DNA of 64,000 nucleotides, taken from contig CAZGJZ010000001.1 in NCBI GenBank assembly GCA_964525935.1, positions 1 to 64,000 on the forward strand, given 5' to 3'. Below, piece after piece: positions 32,495 through 40,546 of the stretch. The position numbers were made by a program, and so were the translations under genes. How positions within the stretch are numbered: the stretch's first letter is position 1; each line of letters starts with the position of its first letter. This DNA is from UBA2377 sp964525935. GTDB taxonomy: Bacteria > Verrucomicrobiota > Verrucomicrobiia > Opitutales > Opitutaceae. The notes under the pieces are model-generated. The model did not search any database. It saw nothing but the letters and a program-made list of their open reading frames with translations, and was not told where the DNA came from.

Positions 32495-32547
32495 ACCAAA
32501 TGCCCCGCGGGCTTGTCGCCGCGGCGGGTTTGTGCAACACAGCCCGC

Positions 32548-33300
32548 ATGCGATTTCGAGTCCGTTTCATTTTGGGTTGCGTGATGGGCGCCGTGCTGGC
32601 GGCCGCCGGGTTGCGCGCGGATACGGCGGATGACGTGGCGCGCATCCACACGGAGGCCATCGGCGGCAAGGTGCGCATGAGCCGGATGACTTCGTTGCAG
32701 GCGGCGGGTCGCGTCCTGATCGATGGCCGCGAGATGAGTTTCAAGCTCATTGCCGAGCGGCCCAACCGCCTCCGCATGGAGACGCAGGTGCAGGGTAAAC
32801 GCGTGATTCAGGCGACCGACGGCGTGGCGCCGCCCTGGCAGCTCAATCCCGACGCCAGTCCGCCCGTGGCGACTGACCTGACCGGGGACGAGGCGCAGGA
32901 GTTTGCGGCGGACTCGGAGTTTGACGATCCGTTGGTGGATTACGCGGCGCGCGGTTATGCCCTCGACTATGCCGGCGAGCACATGGTGGGAGGCCGGCGC
33001 GTCATCAAGCTGCTCGTCACCCGCCGGCTGGTGCGAAGCTATTTCCTGCTGCTCGATGCCGAGACGTATTTCATCGTCAGCAAGCAAGCCACGCGAACGC
33101 GCGGCGGCCGGGAAGTGCCGATCGAGACGCGTTATGATGATTTTCGCCCGGTGGCGGGAGTGATCCTGCCGCACCGTTACGCAGTCTATGCCGACGGCCG
33201 GCTGCTGCATGAAACGATCCTGGAAATGGTAAAACCGAACGCCCCGGTGCCGCCCGGCAGTTTTACACCGCCGGCCGCGGTCGTGGTGATGCCCAAATAA
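32548..33300 (+). CDS. Exported protein, possibly LolA-like fold
   Basis: A 250-residue protein with a signal peptide (MRFRVRFILGCVMGAVLAAAGLRA) cleaved near residue 24. The mature part begins with DDVARIHTEAIGGKVRMSRM and continues as strand-rich sequence, a pattern seen in LolA-like outer-membrane lipoprotein-sorting proteins, but I cannot assign it firmly. ATG 32548 starts the signal. It diverges from the metallophosphoesterase and ends at a terminator shared with the converging DUF4412 gene. Periplasmic location is likely; function unknown. Confidence 0.72.
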   Translation: MRFRVRFILGCVMGAVLAAAGLRADTADDVARIHTEAIGGKVRMSRMTSLQAAGRVLIDGREMSFKLIAERPNRLRMETQVQGKRVIQATDGVAPPWQLNPDASPPVATDLTGDEAQEFAADSEFDDPLVDYAARGYALDYAGEHMVGGRRVIKLLVTRRLVRSYFLLLDAETYFIVSKQATRTRGGREVPIETRYDDFRPVAGVILPHRYAVYADGRLLHETILEMVKPNAPVPPGSFTPPAAVVVMPK

Positions 33301-33323
33301 AAATGGCCGCCCAGCGGCGGCCA
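33299..33323. terminator. Bidirectional terminator
   Basis: Stem TGGCCGCC (33304-33311) / GGCGGCCA (33316-33323) with loop CAGC. On the minus strand it is followed by TTTTTA, serving the DUF4412 gene; the stop of the plus-strand gene lies at its edge. Confidence 0.8.
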
Positions 33324-33350
33324 TGGAAAGGGGAAGGTGAGGTTGGAGGC

Positions 33351-34046
33351 TTACTGGCCGAACGGGTTGCCGCCGCCCATGCCCTGCATCATGCCGCCCA
33401 TGTCGAATTTCCGGTAGCCCTCGGGCGGGGCGAAGAAGGAGGCCGGGAGGGACTTCGGTTCGACGGCGGTCACCTCGAGGCGGTATTTTTCCTTCTTGCC
33501 GCTCAGGGTGACGACGCGCATCGGGAAGAAATTCTTTCCGATGAGCGCTGTTTCCCAACTCTGCGAAGCCGAGCCCTTGCCCATCTGGCCATCCATGCCG
33601 GCACCGAAGCCCGCGAAGGAGCCCAGTTCCTCAGTGGCCCAGATCTCGGTCGTGACGCCTTTCGATTTCACGATGTATTTGGTGCAATCGTAACCGAGGA
33701 TTTTTTCCGTCACGCCGGTTTTTTCGAGCGTGGGTTGATCGCCGGTGTGGCCGGTGGCTTGTTTGGCCGCGCGCTTGAGCGACATGACCATATACATCGG
33801 TTGGCCGGGCATCAGCATGATCATTTCGTCCTTGGCGAAATTCATGATTGCGGTGGCGGAGGTGCCTTCACCGACCTCCATGTCGGTGCGGATGAGGCCT
33901 TCGCGGACGCTGTATTCAAGCGGGCGCTTTTCGTTGCGGCCGTCGGCCATCGTCATGCGGATGGTGCCTTCAAAGTTTTTGGCGGACAGCGCGCCGGGGA
34001 CGATGAGAGCGGAGAGAATTAGAACCAGGGGGAGGATTTTTTTCAT
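33351..34046 (-). CDS. Exported DUF4412-like protein
   Basis: A 231-residue protein with signal peptide MKKILPLVLILSALIVPGALSA. The mature part resembles DUF4412 proteins: FEGTIRMTMADGR, a YSVREGLIRTDME strand, IMNFAKDEMIMLMPGQ, then KILGYDCTKYIVKSKGVTTEIW. It ends in a Gly/Met-rich tail (MGGMMQGMGGGNPFGQ). Probably periplasmic, of unknown role. ATG 34046 starts the signal; ATG 34055 lies 3 codons upstream. The divergent neighbour is yhcH-like. Confidence 0.82.
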   Translation of the reverse strand: MKKILPLVLILSALIVPGALSAKNFEGTIRMTMADGRNEKRPLEYSVREGLIRTDMEVGEGTSATAIMNFAKDEMIMLMPGQPMYMVMSLKRAAKQATGHTGDQPTLEKTGVTEKILGYDCTKYIVKSKGVTTEIWATEELGSFAGFGAGMDGQMGKGSASQSWETALIGKNFFPMRVVTLSGKKEKYRLEVTAVEPKSLPASFFAPPEGYRKFDMGGMMQGMGGGNPFGQ

Positions 34047-34066
34047 CGCGGACATGCAATAAATTT

Positions 34067-34117
34067 GCGGGCGCAGTGCAAGCCCGCCTTCGTCGGGCCT
34101 ACAGCGGGCAGGCCCGC
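34067..34117. repeat. GC-rich REP-like palindromes
   Basis: Several overlapping GCGGGC/GCCCGC arms in 50 bases: GCCCG (34082-34086) with CGGGC (34093-34097), and GCGGGC (34104-34109) with GCCCGC (34112-34117). On the minus strand this reads GTAGGCCCGACGAAGGCGGGC. A related hairpin flanked by GTAGG is at 49550. Confidence 0.5.
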
Positions 34118-34206
34118 ATTTACAGAAAGCGGTGATGGATGAGGGGAGCGCGCGTCCGATATTTTCGGGTCTTGCTTCGCGGTCGTGGGCGGCGTGAGTT
34201 TGGCGC

Positions 34207-34707
34207 ATGGCTATCTTTGGCTCCATCCCCACCGTGCGCGCGCAATGCGCCGCCCTGCGTTATTTTGATCCTGCGTTCACTTACCTCGATGAGGTGTTGC
34301 GCGCGGGTTCCGAGGCCAACCGCCGGCTGCACGCGTTGGCGGCGGGCGAATCGAAGCGCATCGAGCTTGTGGGCGGCATGTATGCCATGGAGCAGGTTTA
34401 CGAAACCAAGGCGCGTTCGGCCGGACTTTTTGAATCGCATCGCCGGTTCATTGACGTGCAGGTCGTGGTGGTCGGCGAGGAGATCATGGAAGTCGCCGAG
34501 ATCGGCCTCCTGCCGGCGAAGACGGCCTACGATGCGGAGAAGGATTTCCTGCTCTATGGCGACTACGCGCAGGCTTCGGTGCTGCGTTTCCGCGCCGGTG
34601 AGGCGGCGGTGTATTTTCCCAACGACGGACACATGCCGTGCCTGCGCGCGGGAGCTGACGCCGTGCTCGTGCGCAAGACGGTGATCAAGGTTCCGGTGCC
34701 GGCCTGA
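34207..34707 (+). CDS. YhcH/YjgK/YiaL family protein
   Basis: A 166-residue cupin-like protein of the YhcH/YjgK/YiaL (DUF386) family, seen in sialic-acid and other sugar catabolism loci and in the beta subunit of evolved beta-galactosidase. Typical pieces are ELVGGMYAMEQVYETK, ESHRRFIDVQVVVVGEE (conserved His for metal) and AVYFPNDGHMPCL. No sugar genes are adjacent, so its substrate is open. It lies 11 bases ahead of rlmJ. Confidence 0.88.
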   Translation: MAIFGSIPTVRAQCAALRYFDPAFTYLDEVLRAGSEANRRLHALAAGESKRIELVGGMYAMEQVYETKARSAGLFESHRRFIDVQVVVVGEEIMEVAEIGLLPAKTAYDAEKDFLLYGDYAQASVLRFRAGEAAVYFPNDGHMPCLRAGADAVLVRKTVIKVPVPA

Positions 34708-34718
34708 GCTGAGCGCCG

Positions 34719-35588
34719 ATGAATTACCGGCATCATTTTCACGCGGGCAATTTTGCCGACGTGATGAAACACGCGTTGCTCGTGCGGCTCGTGCGGGCGA
34801 TGCAGCGCAAGGAGAAGGGGTTTCTCTACCTCGACACGCACGCGGGGCGCGGCGCTTACGACCTCGAAGCGGCGGCCAAGGGCGATTCGCTCGCGCGCCA
34901 GCCGGAGTGGCCCGCGGGCATCGGCCGGCTCTGGACGCAGACCGGCCTGCCGGAGCCGCTGGCGGATTACGTGCAGCTGGTGCGCGGGTTTGACCACGCG
35001 CGCGGCAACCGCGACGCCGGGCCGAAGTTTTATCCCGGCTCGCCCTCGATCGTGGCGGCACTGGCGCGACCGCAGGACCGCCTCGTGTTGTGCGAAAAGC
35101 AGCCGGACGAATGCGCGGCGCTGCGGAGCGAATTGCAGTTTGCACTGCGCGCCTCGGTGCAGGCGATGGATGGCTACATCGCGCCCCGCGCGATGCTGCC
35201 GCCGCCGGAGAAACGCGCGCTGGTGCTGATCGACCCGCCGTTCGAGGCGCAGGATGAATTTGCCCGCATCGTGGACGCCGTGGCCGAGGGCCTGGCGCGA
35301 CTGCCGGGCGGAGTGTTTGCGGTGTGGTATCCCCTGACCGGCCGCGCCCGCATCGAGGCGCTGGCGGAGAGTTTTCGCGGGCTCAAGCTGCCGCCGACGG
35401 CGGTGTTTGAGCTGGCGATCGCCGGCGAGTATTCGGCGCTGAAGCTGCGCGGCTGCGGCCTGGTGGTGGTGAATCCGCCGTGGCAATTTGAGGCGGAAGT
35501 GATGCCCGCGATGAAAACGCTGGCCGCCTTGCTCGCACAGGCGCCGGGAGCCGCGGCGGTTTGCCACTGGCTCGTGCCGGAGAATTGA
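34719..35588 (+). CDS. rlmJ: 23S rRNA (adenine(2030)-N(6))-methyltransferase RlmJ
   Basis: A 289-residue SAM-dependent methyltransferase with the RlmJ signature start MNYRHHFHAGNFADVMKHAL, the FLYLDTHAGRGAYDL segment, the FYPGSP motif and the catalytic LIDPPFE, equivalent to the DPPF motif of N6-adenine methylases. RlmJ methylates A2030 in 23S rRNA. Length is typical. A terminator follows. Confidence 0.95.
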   Translation: MNYRHHFHAGNFADVMKHALLVRLVRAMQRKEKGFLYLDTHAGRGAYDLEAAAKGDSLARQPEWPAGIGRLWTQTGLPEPLADYVQLVRGFDHARGNRDAGPKFYPGSPSIVAALARPQDRLVLCEKQPDECAALRSELQFALRASVQAMDGYIAPRAMLPPPEKRALVLIDPPFEAQDEFARIVDAVAEGLARLPGGVFAVWYPLTGRARIEALAESFRGLKLPPTAVFELAIAGEYSALKLRGCGLVVVNPPWQFEAEVMPAMKTLAALLAQAPGAAAVCHWLVPEN

Positions 35589-35592
35589 GCGC

Positions 35593-35621
35593 AAAAAAAC
35601 CGGGGTCGGTGGACCCCGGTT
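35593..35621. terminator. Terminator after rlmJ
   Basis: Stem AACCGGGGTC (35598-35607) / GACCCCGGTT (35612-35621), loop GGTG, preceded by an A run which is a T run on the minus strand. The stem is identical in sequence to the one at 28729. It could serve the small minus-strand gene at 35649 as well as rlmJ. Confidence 0.8.
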
Positions 35622-35648
35622 GAAATGATGGCGCTGGCGAGCGGCGCC

Positions 35649-35867
35649 TCAGGGCGCGGCTGGCGCTTGGGCGGGGGCGGCCGCGTGCGTGATGCGGGTC
35701 GCGGTGAAGGGCAGTTGTTCAAACTGGGCGCGCGGATTCGGCAGCGGGAGGTCGGGCGCCTTGAAGATCGGTTTGCCCCATAAAATGTCGCGGGCGAGAA
35801 CGGTCCGGGAGGTCTGGACGATCGGGGTGGGGGTGTGCTGCGGGGGGAGTTTGGTCAGGGGGGGCAT
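35649..35867 (-). CDS. Small proline-rich hypothetical protein
   Basis: A 72-residue ORF, MPPLTKLPPQHTPTPIVQ onward, with many Pro and Ala and no signal or membrane segment. Support is weak: an ATG start, a terminator-like hairpin after the stop and no competing ORF. No family recognised. It may be a real short gene or chance. Confidence 0.4.
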   Translation of the reverse strand: MPPLTKLPPQHTPTPIVQTSRTVLARDILWGKPIFKAPDLPLPNPRAQFEQLPFTATRITHAAAPAQAPAAP

Positions 35868-35974
35868 GGTCAGGTTTGGTTGGTAGCTTCGGTTCGGGTC
35901 AGGTCAAGGTCAGTAGCGTGGCGGGCAAAAATGTTCCGGAAAAATCCCGACATGACATTTTCGCCCGCCCGCGG

Positions 35975-36373
35975 TCAGGCGACGCGTTGCAGGCGTGCGG
36001 CTTGGGTGACGGGCACGCGCTTGGGCAGGAGCAGGGTCAGCACGCCGTCGTGCAACTCGGCCTGCAGCGCGGCGTAGTCGAGGCCGTGGCCCAGCCGCAG
36101 CCGCAACTGGTAGTCGCGCTGCGCGCTTTCGAGGTGCAGGGCCTGCCAGTTGACGCGCACGAAATGGACTTTGCGGGCCGTGACGATGATGTCCGGGCCG
36201 CGGGCCTCGATCTCAATGCCGGCGCCTTCGACGCCGGGCACGTAGACCACAAGCTTCACGGCATCAGGTTGCTCGCGGCAGTCATAGCTCGGTTTGCGGA
36301 ACTGCGACGGCGAGGTCGCTTCCACAAAACGGCTGGGACGGCTGGAACTCAGGGTGTTGATGATCGTGTGCAT
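35975..36373 (-). CDS. Hsp20/alpha-crystallin-type small heat-shock protein
   Basis: A 132-residue protein with an alpha-crystallin domain in its C-terminal half: LVVYVPGVEGAGIEIEARGP, DIIVTARK and YQLRLRLGHGLDYAALQAEL followed by DGVLTLLLPK, the typical Hsp20 ending. The terminal I-x-I motif is absent. It is an ATP-independent holdase chaperone that binds unfolding proteins. It stands alone, with a long upstream region that should hold its promoter. Confidence 0.88.
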   Translation of the reverse strand: MHTIINTLSSSRPSRFVEATSPSQFRKPSYDCREQPDAVKLVVYVPGVEGAGIEIEARGPDIIVTARKVHFVRVNWQALHLESAQRDYQLRLRLGHGLDYAALQAELHDGVLTLLLPKRVPVTQAARLQRVA

Positions 36374-36770
36374 GGGAAAAATGAAAATGAGGGTGGGTCC
36401 TCGGGGCTTGGGGCCTCCGGGCTTCAGGTTTTCTAAACGTTATTCCGTTAAACGGAGGTTTAGGCCTGCGAGCCCGGGCCGGTCTGTTGTTTGCTCCAAT
36501 TAATGACGACCAGCGACATCTGGGCGCGGCAAACAGCAGCGGCCTTCGTATGCGAAGTGCCGGCGCAAGCGCGGAGATGTTTGTAAGATGCGGTCATTGG
36601 AACGTGGGACAACATGCACAAAGCAGAACGCGGGCCAAGAATTTTCTTAAAATCGCACGTGACATTTGCGCAACGCGATGCTGTGCGCGGCGGAAATTTT
36701 CACTCGTGCCGGCTGGTCAAAGTCGTCTCAATCGCGGCGATTTCCCTCCATTCCCAACCCCCCTCCACCC
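36374..36770. promoter_or_regulatory. Divergent intergenic region between hsp20 and phyH
   Basis: About 400 bases with no supported gene. It contains TTCCGTTAAACGGA (36443-36456, near-palindromic) and two TAAACG/CGTTTA-like elements about 15 bases apart, 70-90 bases upstream of hsp20. Heat-shock promoter elements such as CIRCE were not seen. Confidence 0.35.
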
Positions 36771-37598
36771 ATGTTTACCGCCCAAGAAGTCGCTGCCTTT
36801 CACCGTGATGGCTACTACATTGCCCGCCGGCTCTTCGATGCCGATGAGATGAGCCTCCTCAAGACGGCGGCCAAACAGGACCGTGCCATGAAGGAGCATG
36901 CGCACGACCTGAAGGACAATCGCGGCTCGACCTCCAAGCTCGCGCTCTGGAACGAGGCGGGCGACGACATTTACGGCCTGATGGCGCGCAGCGAGCGGGT
37001 CGTGAACCGCACCGAGCAGCTGCTCGAGGACGAGGTCTATCACTGGCACTCGAAGATGAGCATCAAGGAGCCGCGCGTCGGTGGCGCGTGGGAGTGGCAC
37101 CAGGATTACGGTTATTGGTATAACAACGGCTGCCCCTGGCCGGACCTCGTCTCGTGCTTTATTGCGGTCGATCCCAATACCAAGGAAAACGGCTGCATGC
37201 AGCTGCTGAAGGCGTCGCACCGCATGGGCCGCATCACGCACGGCCGCTTTGGCGACCAGACGGGCGCCGATCCCGAGCGCGTGAAAGTGGCGATGGAAAA
37301 GCTGGAGCTGGTCTACGCGGTGATGGAGCCGGGCGATGCGCTGTTTTTCCACTGCAACACGCTGCACTGCTCCAGCCAGAACAAGTCGGAGCATCCGCGC
37401 TGGTCGCTCATCTGCTGCTACAACAGCAAGCACAACGATCCCTTCAAGGCGACCGACCATCCGGCCTACCATAAGCTGCACAAGGTGCCGGACTCCGCGA
37501 TCAAGGCCGCCGGTGGCCGCATCGAGGCGGACAAGGTTTATTGGGCGCGGGAATCGAGCTCAACGTCGCGTCTGCCGCACGACGGGATCAAGGATTGA
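36771..37598 (+). CDS. Phytanoyl-CoA dioxygenase (PhyH) family protein (second copy)
   Basis: A 275-residue Fe(II)/2-oxoglutarate oxygenase. The start MFTAQEVAAFHRDGYYIARRLFD is typical of PhyH proteins. Iron ligands are in EWHQDYGYWYNNG (HxD) and LFFHCNTLHCSS (distal His), with the 2-oxoglutarate Arg in HPRWSLICCYNS. ATG 36771 is chosen over the upstream open frame because family similarity starts there. The substrate is unknown. It differs from the first PhyH protein and has no regulator next to it. Confidence 0.9.
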   Translation: MFTAQEVAAFHRDGYYIARRLFDADEMSLLKTAAKQDRAMKEHAHDLKDNRGSTSKLALWNEAGDDIYGLMARSERVVNRTEQLLEDEVYHWHSKMSIKEPRVGGAWEWHQDYGYWYNNGCPWPDLVSCFIAVDPNTKENGCMQLLKASHRMGRITHGRFGDQTGADPERVKVAMEKLELVYAVMEPGDALFFHCNTLHCSSQNKSEHPRWSLICCYNSKHNDPFKATDHPAYHKLHKVPDSAIKAAGGRIEADKVYWARESSSTSRLPHDGIKD

Positions 37599-37628
37599 GC
37601 CGGGCGGGGTGGCGGCTAGGGTGTCGGC

Positions 37629-38003
37629 ATGAAACCGATGACCGATGCCGCCACGACGACCGCAGAACTCAAGGCCCGGGTGCTGGCCTTTGCGCGGGAG
37701 CGCGACTGGGAACAGTTTCACGCGCCGAAAAACCTCAGCATGGCCCTGGCCGCCGAAGCGGGCGAATTGATGGAGCACTTTCTCTGGGCCACGCCCGAGC
37801 AGTCGCAGGTGGTGGTGCGTGATGCGGTGAAGCGGCGGAAGATCGAGGACGAACTGGCGGATGTGGTGATCTACGCGCTGGAGTTTGCCAACATGACCGG
37901 CATCGATGTGGCCACGGCGATCGAGCGGAAGATGGCGGAGAATGCCAAAAAATACCCGGTCGAGAAATCACGCGGACGCTCGGACAAATACAATGAATTG
38001 TAG
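37629..38003 (+). CDS. MazG-like nucleotide pyrophosphohydrolase
   Basis: A 124-residue all-alpha NTP pyrophosphohydrolase of the MazG/RS21-C6 type. The metal-binding acidic pattern is visible: AAEAGELMEHFLW and EDELADVVIYALEFAN. Such enzymes hydrolyse non-canonical or surplus dNTPs (dCTP in RS21-C6) to the monophosphate. It follows phyH by 30 bases, but a functional link is unlikely. A repeat element begins directly after the stop. Confidence 0.88.
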   Translation: MKPMTDAATTTAELKARVLAFARERDWEQFHAPKNLSMALAAEAGELMEHFLWATPEQSQVVVRDAVKRRKIEDELADVVIYALEFANMTGIDVATAIERKMAENAKKYPVEKSRGRSDKYNEL

Positions 38004-38090
38004 GATTTTCGAATTGGGATTTTCGATTCGATCGAGCGATGCCGGCAGGCGGGCGTGAAATCGAAAATCGAGAATCCGAATTCGAAAATC
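38004..38090. repeat. Imperfect inverted repeat of the TTTTCGATTTC family
   Basis: Left arm 38004-38028 (GATTTTCGAATTGGGATTTT, then CGATT) pairs imperfectly with right arm 38058-38090 (ends in AATCCGAATTCGAAAATC). The right arm shares the GCGTGAAA-TCGAAAATC core with the repeat at the start of gmhB. It fills the gap between the converging MazG-like and MIF-like genes. Confidence 0.7.
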
Positions 38091-38435
38091 TCAGAACACG
38101 TCGCCCTTCCAGCCCCACATGCCGCGGTTGACGTCGATGAATTTCACGTAGACGCGGGCCGGGCTGACGCCGAGGTGGTCCTCGATCAGGGTGCACAGCG
38201 CCTTGCTGAGCTTCTTGGTTTTGCGACCGGGAAGGCCGACGCTCTTGAGTTCGAGGAAGGCCACGGGATCGTCGCTGCCGGCGAAGAGCATCGTGGTGTC
38301 GGGCTGGAGGGCGACCATCACGAACGATTCGGGCTTGTCGAGTTCGCTGGCGACGAGGGCGGAGGCTTCCTTGAGGACGGTGCGCGTGGCTTTCCGGGAC
38401 AGGGGTAGGTTGGTTTGGATTTTGAGGTAGGGCAT
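38091..38435 (-). CDS. MIF-like tautomerase
   Basis: A 114-residue protein of the macrophage-migration-inhibitory-factor family: Pro2 after the start Met is the catalytic base (MPYLKIQTN), LLFAGSDDPVAF-like strand (here MLFAGSDDPVAFLELKSVG) and the ending VYVKFIDVNRGMWGWKG. ATG 38435 is chosen because tautomerases need N-terminal Pro; the frame opens 9 codons earlier. Its substrate in bacteria is unknown; phenylpyruvate or D-dopachrome tautomerase activity is typical in vitro. Confidence 0.9.
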   Translation of the reverse strand: MPYLKIQTNLPLSRKATRTVLKEASALVASELDKPESFVMVALQPDTTMLFAGSDDPVAFLELKSVGLPGRKTKKLSKALCTLIEDHLGVSPARVYVKFIDVNRGMWGWKGDVF

Positions 38436-38505
38436 GGCGGGGTGGGGTTGGCTGACGCCCATACTCTGGGCGACTTACCCGCACTCTGCAACGCTGCCGA
38501 ACGAA

Positions 38506-39033
38506 TCAAGCCTTGGGACGAAACGCCTTCATCACCGCCTCGTTGGTCTCCAGCCGCGGTCCGCCGATGAGCTCGAGGCAATAGGGGATCGCGGGGAAAA
38601 CGGCTTCGAGATTTTCGCGGATGGCCTTGGGGCGGCCGGGGAGGTTCACGATCAAGGTGCGGCTGCGGATGCCGGCGGTTTGGCGCGAGAGGATCGCGGT
38701 CGGCACGTAGCGGAGCGAGGTGGCGCGCATGAGTTCGCCGAAGCCGGGGAGCATTTTTTCGCACACGGCGGCGGTGGCTTCGGGCGTGACGTCGCGCGGG
38801 GCGGGACCGGTGCCGCCGGTGGTGACGATGAGGCCGCAACCGCTGACATCGGCCATGCGCGTGAGCTCGGCTTCGAGGGTCGCGCGGTCGTCGGGCACGA
38901 TCTTGTAGTCGAGGTCGAAGGGCGTGATGAGCCACTCACGCAGGAGGGCGACGCACGCCTGGCCGGGAGTATCGGCATAGACGCCAGCGCTGGCGCGGTC
39001 GGAAACATTAAGGACGCCGATCTTGGGAGTCAT
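38506..39033 (-). CDS. mog: Molybdopterin adenylyltransferase
   Basis: A 175-residue MogA/MoaB-type protein: IGVLNVSDRASAG at the start, LIVTTGGTGPAPRDVTPEAT as the molybdopterin-binding loop, and LIVNLPGRPKAIRENLEAVF. It adenylylates molybdopterin before molybdenum insertion. No other molybdenum-cofactor gene is in the window. The ATG overlaps the gluQ stop by 4 bases, so the two are translationally coupled. Confidence 0.92.
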   Translation of the reverse strand: MTPKIGVLNVSDRASAGVYADTPGQACVALLREWLITPFDLDYKIVPDDRATLEAELTRMADVSGCGLIVTTGGTGPAPRDVTPEATAAVCEKMLPGFGELMRATSLRYVPTAILSRQTAGIRSRTLIVNLPGRPKAIRENLEAVFPAIPYCLELIGGPRLETNEAVMKAFRPKA

Positions 39034-39872
39034 GGTGCGGCCGAAAATCTGCGGATGATTTCGGCGGGTGTCACGCCCTGCGCGCGGAGGGTGCGCAGGC
39101 TGAGGGCGTCGTGGCGCTTGGCGAGGCGGCGGCCTTGATCGTCGAGCATGAGCGGGCAATGGAAGAAGGCGGGCGCAGCGGCGCCAAGGGCGCGGAAGAG
39201 CAGGAGTTGACGGAAGGTGGACTTGATGAGATCGGCACCGCGGACGACCTCGGTGATGCCCATCGCAATATCGTCGACGACGGTGGCGAGTTGGTAGCTG
39301 GGCACGTCGTCCTTGCGCCAGACGAGGAAGTCGCCGAAGTCGCGGCCGGCGACAGCTTGCTGCGGGCCATGGTGGCCGTCGTGAAACGTGAGCGTTTCAC
39401 CGTCGGGCACGCGGAAGCGCCAGTTCACGGTGATGGGATCGCCGAGTGGCGGCAGGGGCGCGCCGATGGGCGGGCGGAATTGCGGCGGGTAGATGGGCTC
39501 GTCGTTTTCACCGCCCTCGTGCGGGGCACCGGCGGCCTCGATCACATCGCGGCGCGAGTGCGTGCAGGGAAAAATCAGGCCGGCGGCGTGGAGTTTTTCG
39601 AGGGCGGCGCGGTAGAGGGCGCGGTGTTCGCTTTGGGCGACGATGGGTTCCTCCCAAGTCAGGCCGAGCCAGCGGAGGTCCTCCAACATCGCTGCGACGA
39701 AATCGAGGCGGAAGCGGATGGCGTCGAGGTCGTCGTTGCGCAGCAAGAGCCGACCGCCGGCCTGCCGGGCGCGCTCGGCGGCGATCCAGAAGGTGCGTGC
39801 GTGGCCGAGGTGCAGGTGACCCGTGGGTGAAGGGGCGAGGCGGCCGCGATAAGTGAAATTTTTCTCAACCAC
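39030..39872 (-). CDS. gluQ: Glutamyl-Q tRNA(Asp) synthetase, zinc site degenerate
   Basis: A 280-residue paralogue of the GluRS catalytic domain, without an anticodon-binding domain, that attaches Glu to queuosine in tRNA-Asp. Visible are GRLAPSPTGHLHLGHARTF (HIGH-like), the RNDDLD segment and RRLAKRHDALSLR (KMSKS-like). The usual CxC...YxxxC zinc site reads Cys103-Thr-His105 and Tyr128-Pro-Pro-Gln-Phe132, so two of the Cys ligands are gone. The start is a GTG at 39872 inside a dispersed repeat, so the true start may be a few codons away. Confidence 0.92.
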   Translation of the reverse strand: MVEKNFTYRGRLAPSPTGHLHLGHARTFWIAAERARQAGGRLLLRNDDLDAIRFRLDFVAAMLEDLRWLGLTWEEPIVAQSEHRALYRAALEKLHAAGLIFPCTHSRRDVIEAAGAPHEGGENDEPIYPPQFRPPIGAPLPPLGDPITVNWRFRVPDGETLTFHDGHHGPQQAVAGRDFGDFLVWRKDDVPSYQLATVVDDIAMGITEVVRGADLIKSTFRQLLLFRALGAAAPAFFHCPLMLDDQGRRLAKRHDALSLRTLRAQGVTPAEIIRRFSAAP

Positions 39873-39905
39873 AGGTAGACACAGATAAACACGGATGGAT
39901 TAAAT
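39858..39905. repeat. ACCACAGGTAGACACAGATA-type dispersed repeat at the start of gluQ
   Basis: Three imperfect tandem units of about 10-11 bases, AACCACAGGTAG / ACACAGATAA / ACACGGATGG. It belongs to the same family as 63546-63669. It overlaps the first codons of gluQ. Confidence 0.6.
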
Positions 39906-39964
39906 CAACCAAGCGATTTTAGAGTTTAACCAAAGGGAGGTCTGCGTTCAGCTGATGATTCCAG

Positions 39965-40543
39965 ATGAAACTCCTGTGTGTTTATTGCTCCTCCAGCGAC
40001 CGGCTGGATCCCAAATATCCGGCGGCGGCCGAGGCGCTGGGGCGCGAACTGGTCGCACAGGGCTGGGGACTCGTTTACGGCGGCGGCAAGACCGGGCTCA
40101 TGGGCGCGGTGGCGCGGGGCACGAAAGCCGCGGGTGGCCGCGTCGTCGGGGTCATTCCCGAATTCATGAAGGCGAAGGAGCTGGCGTTTGATGAGGCGGA
40201 CGAACTGGTCACGGTGGTCACCATGCGGGAGCGCAAACTCCTGATGGAGGCGCGGGCCGATGCGTTTGTAGCGCTGCCGGGCGGTTTCGGGACACTGGAA
40301 GAGATCATGGAAATCCTCACGCTGCGGCAGCTCGATGTGGTCAAAAAGCCGTGCGTGTTTCTCAACCAGGATGGTTTTTACGACGACCTGATCCGGCTCT
40401 TTGAGCGGATGCTGGCGGAGAAGTTTTTCAAACCGTCGAACATGGGGCTGTTTCGCGTGGCGGCGGATGTGCCCGGGGTTTTTACGGAGATCGAGGCGGC
40501 CCGCACGGCTCCGGTGGAGTCGAAGTGGTTTGAGACGCGCTGA
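39965..40543 (+). CDS. LOG family protein (TIGR00730; cytokinin riboside 5'-monophosphate phosphoribohydrolase-like)
   Basis: A 192-residue Rossmann-like protein of the LOG family: LVYGGGKTGLMGAVA binds the phosphate and PGGFGTLEEIMEILTLRQL is the catalytic signature. Plant LOGs release cytokinin bases from their nucleotides; most bacterial members act on AMP-like nucleotides with unclear roles. ATG 39965. The stop is 3 bases before the next gene's ATG, so it is likely co-transcribed with the Nudix gene. Confidence 0.92.
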   Translation: MKLLCVYCSSSDRLDPKYPAAAEALGRELVAQGWGLVYGGGKTGLMGAVARGTKAAGGRVVGVIPEFMKAKELAFDEADELVTVVTMRERKLLMEARADAFVALPGGFGTLEEIMEILTLRQLDVVKKPCVFLNQDGFYDDLIRLFERMLAEKFFKPSNMGLFRVAADVPGVFTEIEAARTAPVESKWFETR

Positions 40544-40546
40544 GCC

